From CAZSIA01 sp045126355 (GTDB taxonomy: Bacteria; Bacillota_I; Bacilli_A; Acholeplasmatales; Anaeroplasmataceae), in contig JBGVOE010000126.1 of assembly GCA_045126355.1 (NCBI GenBank), forward strand, positions 1 through 64,000: DNA of 64,000 bases. Direction: 5' to 3'. This document shows positions 17,001 through 23,514 of this stretch, piece after piece. The number at the start of each line of letters is the position of its first letter. The stretch's first letter is position 1. Made by a program: the position numbers and the translations under genes. The notes under the pieces were generated by a model, which saw only the letters and a program-made list of their open reading frames with translations, made no database searches and was not told where the DNA came from.

Positions 17001-18542
17001 TCTATGATGTTGTGTTAAAGAAATTTTTAATTTTTGTGCAACCTTATCTAATGTATAACTTCTTGCTTCATACATACATTTTGCAAAATTTAGTGTATCA
17101 ATATAAGAATATCTTATTTCTCTACCTAAATACTGTTTAATTTTTCTTTCGATAAATGGAACATCGAAACCGGCATTATGAGCAACAATTATACCATCAC
17201 CTATAAAATCTACTAAACCAGATAATACATCACAAATATTTTCACCATCTTTTTTTAACATTTCATTAGTAATAGATGTTAATTCAGTAGTGAATTCAGA
17301 AATTTCAGTAATATCATCATAGTCATCTAATTTTACAAGCTTTGAATATTCTAAAGTTTTTCCATCAACAACCTTAAATGCAGAAACTTCTATAATATGG
17401 TCAAAAATATTAGATAAACCAGTAGTTTCGATATCTAACCCTACATAAGTTTTATCATGTTTTCCTCTTTCATAGAACACTTTAAAGTTTTTATCATTAA
17501 TAACTTTAAGTTCTGTTCCGTAAATAGGCTTAACATCATATTTTTTAGCATACTTTTCAGCTTCAAAGAAATTTTGAACATTTTCTTTATCAGTAACAGC
17601 AAGTGCAGAAATACCTAAATCTTTAGCATTTTTGAAATATTCTTCTACCGATGGTATTGCATCTTGTGTGTCAAACTCAGAATGAACATGAAGCTCTGCT
17701 CTTAATGGTTCGTTTTCGCTAAATTCTAAACCAGATTCATTAAATTTTTTTTCTGATTTTTCAATTTTATTAGCATTTAAAACTATTTTCTTAAGATAAG
17801 TATCATATTGCATTTTTCCACTAACTTTAACAGCATCGCCGATATTAAATGATAATTCTTGTTTAGTAAAATATTTTACATATACTGATTCTTTATAATT
17901 AGTTAATGTTAAATTATAACTAATTCCTCTTGGAATTCTTTTATCTTCTAAAGCTATTATTTTACCTTCAACAGATGGATTTGAAAAGAATCTTTCAAGC
18001 ATTTCAGTTGTAAAAGGAAGTTCTTCAAGATTTAAAACGGTATAAACTACATTATCATGATTATTTTGATTTTGTTGGTAAGCTGGTTTAGGTTTAGAAA
18101 CTGGAATTTCTACTTCTTGATTGTGATTAGTAGAAAATGTAAAACCGTCTTTGATACCTAACAACACTAAAATTTTTACAATAATCATTTGGTCAAATTT
18201 TGCGTTTACGTTATTTTTTAAATCAATAAAAACACTATTACCATTAAATTTAAGCTCGTATTTTTTATAAGAAAAATTTAAATAAAATAATTCTTCAAAA
18301 ATTTTCAAAGCTAAATCTTTGTTTTTTTCATTTAATTTAAGAGCAAAAAATCTAACATTAGGTAATGTTTTTTTCATTATTTCCCATACTGGAGTTATAA
18401 AGTTTTTATAATGTTCGAATGTTTGAAATTTACCTGTTATAAAATTCCCTATCAATAAAGTGTCATTTTCTAACAAGAAATTAAATGTGATACCATTTGT
18501 ATCAATATTAAGATTTAATTTATTTTTTATTCTTTCTATCAT
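14037..18542 (-). CDS. polC: DNA polymerase III alpha subunit, PolC type, with proofreading domain
   Basis: 1501 residues, slightly longer than chromosomal PolC (about 1440). Domains in order: N-terminal region; OB domain (about 190-265); PHP domain split by an exonuclease (ELHVHSEF at about 284, GTEL later); DEDDh 3'-5' exonuclease with DIETTG at about 369, AHNAGFD and HRAIYD near 512; polymerase fingers/palm with CPHC and CPIC zinc ligands (about 965 and 1005), active-site PDIDLNF near 1035, and FPKAHAVAYV; C-terminal duplex-binding region. The exonuclease residues are intact. In the PHP domain the usual TDH motif reads TDK, so one metal ligand is missing. Two tandem AAAACTATA promoters drive it, and its TAGGAGGGAAAAGAATG start region is complementary to the small RNAs at 51922 and 62348. 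Confidence 0.96.
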   Translation of the reverse strand: MIERIKNKLNLNIDTNGITFNFLLENDTLLIGNFITGKFQTFEHYKNFITPVWEIMKKTLPNVRFFALKLNEKNKDLALKIFEELFYLNFSYKKYELKFNGNSVFIDLKNNVNAKFDQMIIVKILVLLGIKDGFTFSTNHNQEVEIPVSKPKPAYQQNQNNHDNVVYTVLNLEELPFTTEMLERFFSNPSVEGKIIALEDKRIPRGISYNLTLTNYKESVYVKYFTKQELSFNIGDAVKVSGKMQYDTYLKKIVLNANKIEKSEKKFNESGLEFSENEPLRAELHVHSEFDTQDAIPSVEEYFKNAKDLGISALAVTDKENVQNFFEAEKYAKKYDVKPIYGTELKVINDKNFKVFYERGKHDKTYVGLDIETTGLSNIFDHIIEVSAFKVVDGKTLEYSKLVKLDDYDDITEISEFTTELTSITNEMLKKDGENICDVLSGLVDFIGDGIIVAHNAGFDVPFIERKIKQYLGREIRYSYIDTLNFAKCMYEARSYTLDKVAQKLKISLTQHHRAIYDAKCCLDIFYKLMGLISRTPIDLIPSNNDEEIMATIRTTSQKSYDFLYDLKNIKIINSEHDVDTKACYEHLVSLNHKNIDLLIDMPSTCKVVEVFKENEIYHNNLNLLNEIIKTETYLKDRAIHITVLVKNQKGLKELYKLISLSHTKRIYSHGVCVFLSDILDNNDLRENILIGSSCSSGIFKKIYLNGFKENFPFDMFDYFEIQPKEAYYNVDRDITDERISKVAKSIIKYANRLEKLVIFDTDAHYLNKNDVEIRQVMVNTSMSGGVSNNHKNAYRLGENPLYSTSKLIEKMASDYELDSETVKAYVCDNSLELADLIEEVNIAPTKLYIPTETFLQGKKLDVLEGKNIENIKDEFMYLCNKALDSYRYNGILPEYIQKRADREIKSITENGYHIIYYISYLLVKKSNMDGYVVGSRGSVGSSFVANLMGITEVNALKPHYRCPHCHYQMYKDVDSFIKIDEHKERILRENLNNVSSGFDLEDAVCPICGEKLAKDGQDIPFETFLGFDGDKVPDIDLNFASVYQSTAHLFTKELFGENNVVRAGTISKFADKTAYNLLKSHYEETISDAEIERRANKILNVKRTTGQHASGIVIIPEGMEYEDFVPVQYPANKTDAWITTHFDYKSIHDNLLKLDILGHVDPTVLKALMEEVAKNPEEYPFKTIKEIPFCDKKIFELLRRDGNDVVNALGISEFGTKFVMGMLKEIDINSFADLVKVSGLSHGTDVWQNNSQVLVSGNSDFGKIPFKDVIGCRDDIMVQLLDYKLEPKDAFDIMEFVRKGKVAGNPEKWAIYKEKLEAKGVPAWYIWSLSKIKYMFPKAHAVAYVMSALRIAWFKAYKPLVFYKVYMSIRDKKFDTKNICTNDLGVINNVIEKYSKSYDSKVDLEKVDLLMMAREMLSKGYTFIAPSINHSHSTEFKIVDDTKLLVPFNKINGVGDEIANTIYNNRGEFPYLNLTDLKERGKANKKFIDGCEDLSVLTFD

Positions 18543-18580
18543 TCTTTTCCCTCCTATATATAATAAATTTAAATCTATTA

Positions 18581-18593
18581 TATATATAGTTTT
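18581..18593 (-). promoter_or_regulatory. AAAACTATA-type promoter of polC (proximal)
   Basis: Core AAAACTATATATA. Confidence 0.7.
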
Positions 18594-18610
18594 TTATATG
18601 TTTTCGACAC

Positions 18611-18625
18611 TAATATTATAGTTTT
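18611..18625 (-). promoter_or_regulatory. AAAACTATA-type promoter of polC (distal)
   Basis: Core AAAACTATAATATTA followed by GTGT, the same start context as small RNA 1. Confidence 0.65.
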
Positions 18626-18640
18626 TTAGTTTGTTAAAAA

Positions 18641-18667
18641 CAAAAAAGACCTATAAAAATAAGCCTT
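18641..18667 (-). terminator. Terminator after 18835-19419
   Basis: AAGGCTTA...ATAGGTCTT (with G-U pairs) then T6. The 160 bases between the stop and this hairpin hold a small CACTA-gatg-TAGTG hairpin but no gene I can support. Confidence 0.6.
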
Positions 18668-18834
18668 TTCGATAATTAAATATTTACATGTTTTTTTACC
18701 CACTACATCTAGTGTTTTCAATTTTTCAAAAATCATCTAAAATTATTAGATATATAAAGATATGACTCTTTACATCTTTATTTTACATAAAAATTTAAAA
18801 TATTACTACTATTTTTAATACAAAAAAACGAATT

Positions 18835-19419
18835 TTATGCAGTTTTTGTAGTTTTTTTAGTAGAATTTGATGTTTTTGTAGTCTTTTTAGCAGTTTTTAC
18901 TCCATTAGTAACACAAGCTGTGCCGCCAACAAAACCCGGAATTTCAACTGCTGATTTAGTAGTTTTAACTTTTTTTGCATCTTCTTTGTGATATTCAGTG
19001 ATACTTGGTAATACATTTTTAAAGAAATCTTCTCTAGTTTTATTAGACATTTTTTCTTTATGTTTGAAATAACAAATACTATAACCTACACTTAAATCAA
19101 AATAATCATTTTCATGACATTTAGCTTTAGTAACAGTTCCATCTTTCCACAAAACCGCAACAGTTCTTTTTTGTTCATTAACATATACCTTTTTTGGTTC
19201 AGAATCTATAGAAATACTTTCCATAGTTCTTGCATGTTCTGAATTTAAAAGCATCTCTAAAAGTGTTTTTATTTCACTTTCTGTTTTTGGAGTAGATAAA
19301 TATTTTAAAAACATATCTACATCTTTTTTTCTTTTTTCATCATCTTTCATTGCTGGATTTTTTATATCATTTAAAAATTTTTGACCAGCAAAACAATTTA
19401 CTACTGATATTCTTACCAT
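18835..19419 (-). CDS. Mobile-element protein with WKDGT domain and basic tail
   Basis: 194 residues. The segment RTVAVLWKDGTVTKAKCHENDYFDLSVGYSICYFK matches in pattern a domain common in Firmicutes phages and conjugative elements (FWKDGTKT-V-C---D-FD-E-G---AI). The last 45 residues are Lys/Thr-rich repeats (KKTTKT), which look like a flexible DNA- or RNA-binding tail. Two AAAACTATA promoters lie upstream (19481 and 19541). The role is not known; the context between polC and topB suggests replication or DNA handling. Confidence 0.6.
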   Translation of the reverse strand: MVRISVVNCFAGQKFLNDIKNPAMKDDEKRKKDVDMFLKYLSTPKTESEIKTLLEMLLNSEHARTMESISIDSEPKKVYVNEQKRTVAVLWKDGTVTKAKCHENDYFDLSVGYSICYFKHKEKMSNKTREDFFKNVLPSITEYHKEDAKKVKTTKSAVEIPGFVGGTACVTNGVKTAKKTTKTSNSTKKTTKTA

Positions 19420-19480
19420 AATTAAATTCTCCTTTATATTTAAATATTTTAATATTTATATTTTTTCTTATTTTTCATAT

Positions 19481-19493
19481 TTATTATAGTTTT
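19481..19493 (-). promoter_or_regulatory. AAAACTATA-type promoter of 18835-19419 (proximal)
   Basis: Core AAAACTATAATAA. Confidence 0.65.
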
Positions 19494-19540
19494 AGAAAAT
19501 AAAAAAATATTTTTATATAACTTAATTATATTATCTATTA

Positions 19541-19553
19541 TTATTATAGTTTT
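19541..19553 (-). promoter_or_regulatory. AAAACTATA-type promoter of 18835-19419 (distal)
   Basis: Core AAAACTATAATAA, 60 bases upstream of the proximal copy. Confidence 0.65.
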
Positions 19554-19561
19554 TGATTAAA

Positions 19562-19591
19562 AGAAAAAGAGGAAGATTTGAAATTTCCTCT
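19562..19591 (-). terminator. Terminator after topB
   Basis: AGAGGAA...TTCCTCT then T run. Confidence 0.75.
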
Positions 19592-19601
19592 AATTTTTTC
19601 T

Positions 19602-21710
19602 TTAAAATTCTAACTCAATCTTATTAGGATATTGAGCATCTTTATCAAAAGAATATTTAACATAAGCTTGGTAATCTTTGCCATTTTTAGAAACGAAATC
19701 TAATTGCTTCTTAGTTTTGCCATCTTTGAATAATTCTTTTGCTTGTGTTTTAGTAACCTTTTTGCCATTAAAACGTTTAAAAGCATCGAAATAAATCATA
19801 GCTTTACAATTTTTCCAATCAGAACATCCATAGCCGAATTTATTTTCTACAATAGATGAACCACAATTTGGACACTTGCAAATCTCATTATCTGATTCTG
19901 TTGGCATATTACTAGAGCCACTTTTTTTAACATCTTCAACAAATTGTTCAACTGTACTCATGATATCTTCCAAGAACTCCTTTCTTCGATATTTTCCATC
20001 TTTAATTTCCTTTAACTTCTTTTCGAATTTTACTGTTAAAGGAACTGATTTAATCGTATCACTAGGAATTGCATCTATTAAAGCCATACCTTTTTCAGTA
20101 GCATAAATGGTAGTCTTTTTAAGTTCAATATAACCGTTTTTCTTCATAGCTTCAATAATACCAGCACGAGTTGCTTCTGTTCCTAAACCACCAGTTTCCT
20201 CTAATAATTCTTTGTCTTCTTTATCAGTAACAAATTTTAATGGGGATTGCATTATTTTAATTAATGCACCTTCAGTTAATCGTTTAGGAGGTTCAGTTTT
20301 CCCTTCGTTTATTTTAAATGCTGTAATTTCTAATTTATCACCTTCATTTAAAATGATTTCTTCAAAAGGCTTAACATCTCCACCTAAAATTTTATAGAAA
20401 CCTTGAACTTTTAAATTCTTATCTCTTTTAGTAAAAAATTCATCATTTCTTTCAATTTCGATATTTACAACAGAATATTCTGCTGGTGGAAAGAAATTAG
20501 CTAAGAAACGTAAAACAATTTCTTTATAAACATTTAATTCTTTTTGCGACAATTCACTAATAGTTGCATTTGTAACTTTTTTAATTGTAGGAGTTAAAGC
20601 CTCGTGACTTGCGACATCCTTTTTAACAATACAAGATTTATTAATTTGATAATGATTATCAAAAATATCTTTTGTTTCAGATACAAAGTATCCAGATAAA
20701 GCTTTAACAATATTAGGACATTCTGCAGCCATTTCTTTTGATATTAAATTTTCACTTGTTCTAGGATAAGTAGTAAGACCATGTTTTTCGTATAAACTTT
20801 GACAAGCATCTAAAACATCTTGTGCTGAATATTTATACTTTTTAGAACATTCAATTTGTAAATCAGATAAAGAGAATAACTTTGGAGCGTTTTCTTTTTC
20901 AGTTTTACTTTCATATTTGGTAATAGTTGCAGAACCTAAACCAACTTTTTTAATTAATTCTTCTGCTTGCTTTTTATCTGAAAATCTATTATCTTCTAAT
21001 TTTGGATTTTTATAAGAAAAATCTTTTAAGTTTTTAGTATCACATGATACCTTATAGAAAGGTTTAGAAACGAAATTAGCAATTTGTCTTTCTAAATCGA
21101 CAACAATTCTAGTTGTAGGAGTGATTACACGCCCTATAGAAACTAAACTATTATTTTTAGCAGTCATAGCAACTGTTGAATTTAATCCTAAAAAATAATC
21201 AGCATAAGCTCTTGCTTTAGCACTTTCATGCAAATTATCATACATTTCTTGTGGTTTTCTTGATTCGATTTGTTTAAGCATAACCTCAGGAGTTGCAACT
21301 GATTCAATCCACATACGACTATAATTTTTATTTTTAGGTTTAATATATTCAATTAAATTTCTAAAGATTAATTCGCCTTCTCTATCAGCATCACAAGCAT
21401 TAACTACTTCAGATATATCTGCTCTAGCTAATAACTTCTTTAAAACAATAAATTGGGATTTAGTGCTTTCAGAAACTTTAAGTGGAATATGTTCAAAATA
21501 AAACGGAAGATTATTAAAAGTCCATTTCTTATATTTTGCATCAATTTCTGATGGTTTCATTTGAGTAAGTAAATGACCAACACATGATGAAACAACATAA
21601 TGTTCGCTTTCCCAGAAATCTTCTGTTCTATTTACTTTTTCTTTTAAAGAAATACCTTCTACTATTTTTCTTGCTATAGATGGCTTTTCACCAATAATCA
21701 ATGTTTTCAC
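19602..21710 (-). CDS. topB: DNA topoisomerase III (type IA)
   Basis: 702 residues. TOPRIM start LIIGEKPSIARKI, acidic motif DADREGE at about 108, IGRVITPTTRIV (usual GRVQTPTL), catalytic Tyr in TTYPRT at about 313, and a C-terminal zinc ribbon CKCPNCG ... YGCSDWKNCKAMIYF. The best start is GTG at 21710, with AAAGGATG about 8 bases ahead; another GTG nine bases upstream overlaps the site. TopB is typical of conjugative elements, where it resolves replication or transfer intermediates. Monocistronic, promoter 21741, terminator 19568-19591. Confidence 0.95.
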   Translation of the reverse strand: MKTLIIGEKPSIARKIVEGISLKEKVNRTEDFWESEHYVVSSCVGHLLTQMKPSEIDAKYKKWTFNNLPFYFEHIPLKVSESTKSQFIVLKKLLARADISEVVNACDADREGELIFRNLIEYIKPKNKNYSRMWIESVATPEVMLKQIESRKPQEMYDNLHESAKARAYADYFLGLNSTVAMTAKNNSLVSIGRVITPTTRIVVDLERQIANFVSKPFYKVSCDTKNLKDFSYKNPKLEDNRFSDKKQAEELIKKVGLGSATITKYESKTEKENAPKLFSLSDLQIECSKKYKYSAQDVLDACQSLYEKHGLTTYPRTSENLISKEMAAECPNIVKALSGYFVSETKDIFDNHYQINKSCIVKKDVASHEALTPTIKKVTNATISELSQKELNVYKEIVLRFLANFFPPAEYSVVNIEIERNDEFFTKRDKNLKVQGFYKILGGDVKPFEEIILNEGDKLEITAFKINEGKTEPPKRLTEGALIKIMQSPLKFVTDKEDKELLEETGGLGTEATRAGIIEAMKKNGYIELKKTTIYATEKGMALIDAIPSDTIKSVPLTVKFEKKLKEIKDGKYRRKEFLEDIMSTVEQFVEDVKKSGSSNMPTESDNEICKCPNCGSSIVENKFGYGCSDWKNCKAMIYFDAFKRFNGKKVTKTQAKELFKDGKTKKQLDFVSKNGKDYQAYVKYSFDKDAQYPNKIELEF

Positions 21711-21740
21711 AACATTCACATCCTTTAAAAATATTTACAC

Positions 21741-21755
21741 TAATATTATAGTTTT
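21741..21755 (-). promoter_or_regulatory. AAAACTATA-type promoter of topB
   Basis: Core AAAACTATAATATTA. Confidence 0.7.
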
Positions 21756-21782
21756 TGAGTTATATAAATTTATGAAAGACAA

Positions 21783-21810
21783 TAAAAAAGTCAAAGATTT
21801 CTCCTTGACT
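21783..21810 (-). terminator. Terminator after 21833-22045
   Basis: AGTCAAG...CTTTGACT then T run. Confidence 0.7.
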
Positions 21811-21832
21811 CATACACTTTAATCTATAAAAT

Positions 21833-22045
21833 TTATCTAATAGAAACATTAACAATATTATCAATCATATTAACTGAATGTTTATTAACAAATTCATCAT
21901 AACAAATTTTAATCATTTCATTCTTAGATGCTTTTTTATTAACTTCAAAAACATACTCATAATTTATAACTTCGTCATTAACTCTTAAAGAATAATTAAA
22001 AGTTTTCTTAATCTTCTTTTTTAATATTTTTTTAAATAAGTTCAT
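21833..22045 (-). CDS. Small basic protein, unknown
   Basis: 70 residues with a very basic N-terminus (FKKILKKKIKKTF) followed by a beta hairpin-like part and a short helix. AAGGTG lies 6 bases before ATG. It is the last gene of the unit 23360-22338-22045, 11 bases after the preceding stop. No family recognised. Confidence 0.6.
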   Translation of the reverse strand: MNLFKKILKKKIKKTFNYSLRVNDEVINYEYVFEVNKKASKNEMIKICYDEFVNKHSVNMIDNIVNVSIR

Positions 22046-22056
22046 AATACACCTTT

Positions 22057-22338
22057 TTATTTTTCTAAATATTCAATTACAACTGAATCTAATGAATTCC
22101 ATGAAATAGATTTAACAGATACTTTTAAAATTTCTCCAACAATTTTAGTCATAGTTTTTCCTTTTTCAAGAATAGAAACCAATTTATCTTCATTACTGTA
22201 GCCTTTTTCTAAGGCTTCCGTTTTTGTTAAAACTCTTGCAACATTATAACCATTTTTCTTGATTAATTTATTCAAATCTACAATTTTAAAAGTCATTTGT
22301 TTTAAAGATAAATCTTTACTTGCACTATCTATTTGCAT
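22057..22338 (-). CDS. Small protein of unknown function
   Basis: 93 residues. The ATG overlaps the stop of the upstream lipoprotein-like gene by one base (TAATG) and has GAAGGAG 11 bases upstream, so translation is coupled. Composition is alternating helix/strand, cytoplasmic, no motif recognised. Confidence 0.6.
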   Translation of the reverse strand: MQIDSASKDLSLKQMTFKIVDLNKLIKKNGYNVARVLTKTEALEKGYSNEDKLVSILEKGKTMTKIVGEILKVSVKSISWNSLDSVVIEYLEK

Positions 22339-23360
22339 TATTCGCTATCTCCTTCGGTATCAGTTTCTAAATTTCCGAATAATTCGCCTAAGAATCCACC
22401 AAAATTTTCTCCAATATTATTTAAAGTTTCTTGGAATGAATCACTTGTTAAAATTTCAATATTTTCTTTATACCAATCTTTATTATCATTCATTTTATCA
22501 CCAATGTGACCCATACCTTCTTCTAAATTAATATCAATAGATTGATTATAAGCATCTAAATAACTATAACCTTGTTCTCTTAGTTTAATATATTTTTCAG
22601 CATCAAAATGATAATAATCTGGAGTATTTCGTGTTAGCATTTGAGCTTCTTTTTGATATAAAGATAAATGATTATCCTTGTTAGCATCTTGAATATCAAA
22701 CAAATCTTCAATTACTTTATCATTAGCTTCTTCTCTTTCTTTTTCTGCTTCAATTCTTTCTTGTTCGATAGCTTCTAATTTAGCTTTATCTTCGTCAGTT
22801 AAAGAATCATGAGCAAATCTCCAGTCATAAAGCCATTTTTCTTTTTCTTCTTCATACATACCAAAATCATTTACTAAATAATTAATGTAGTTTGAAAAAG
22901 ATTCATAAGAACCAGTTTTGGAATTAACGTAATCAGTTAAAAATTGAACTAAAGAATCACACCACTCATTAGGGTCTTTTTCTCCTTCTTTGATTGCCTT
23001 AATAGTTTTTCTTTCAATCTTAGTTGGATAATATTCCATAAAATGTTCATCAACTTTACCTAAAACAACACCTAAATCATCTGTTTCATATTGTTCAACT
23101 TTAACCCATCTACCCTTATATTTTGTTCCATAAAGATTATCAATACATTCTTGGTCAGTAAAACTTAAAACATTTCTTAAGTTATCAGAATCATCTTCCC
23201 CTTTACAATAATCTTCGTATCCCGGATAACCATCTAACCAGTTTACATCAACTCTATTAACATTTGAATTTTTTGAATTTTCATACATTGAAACAGCACA
23301 TAAAGATAATCCTAATAAACCTAAAATACCTAATGTACCAAATATTTTAATTTTTTTCAT
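22338..23360 (-). CDS. Secreted or membrane-anchored helical protein
   Basis: 340 residues. The N-terminus MKKIKIFGTLGILGLLGLSLCAVSM is a signal sequence; the LSLC box is a poor lipobox because Leu precedes Cys, so it may be a lipoprotein, a cleaved protein or a simple anchor. The rest is acidic and helical with a Glu-rich coiled coil at about 195-220. Aromatic-rich segments (NEWCDSLVQFLTDYV) and scattered Cys suggest an extracellular domain. Two AAAACTATA promoters (23384, 23421) lead this three-gene unit. It stands next to the giant lipoprotein 23515, suggesting a shared surface role. Confidence 0.65.
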   Translation of the reverse strand: MKKIKIFGTLGILGLLGLSLCAVSMYENSKNSNVNRVDVNWLDGYPGYEDYCKGEDDSDNLRNVLSFTDQECIDNLYGTKYKGRWVKVEQYETDDLGVVLGKVDEHFMEYYPTKIERKTIKAIKEGEKDPNEWCDSLVQFLTDYVNSKTGSYESFSNYINYLVNDFGMYEEEKEKWLYDWRFAHDSLTDEDKAKLEAIEQERIEAEKEREEANDKVIEDLFDIQDANKDNHLSLYQKEAQMLTRNTPDYYHFDAEKYIKLREQGYSYLDAYNQSIDINLEEGMGHIGDKMNDNKDWYKENIEILTSDSFQETLNNIGENFGGFLGELFGNLETDTEGDSE

Positions 23361-23383
23361 AAAAAATCACATCCTTTTCATAT

Positions 23384-23396
23384 TTTATATAGTTTT
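23384..23396 (-). promoter_or_regulatory. AAAACTATA-type promoter of 22338-23360 (proximal)
   Basis: Core AAAACTATATAAA. Confidence 0.6.
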
Positions 23397-23420
23397 TTTC
23401 AAAGAAAATTATATTTCATT

Positions 23421-23435
23421 AATTATTATAGTTTT
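23421..23435 (-). promoter_or_regulatory. AAAACTATA-type promoter of 22338-23360 (distal)
   Basis: Core AAAACTATAATAATT. Confidence 0.65.
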
Positions 23436-23465
23436 TCTATTGCATGTTTTTGGTATTTTTGAAGA

Positions 23466-23503
23466 AAAAATGAAAAAACTGAAAAGTTTTATCTTCTCAG
23501 TTT
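23466..23503 (-). terminator. Terminator after 23515-26508
   Basis: AAACTGA...TTCAGTTT then T run. Confidence 0.7.
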
Positions 23504-23514
23504 CATACTTAATA

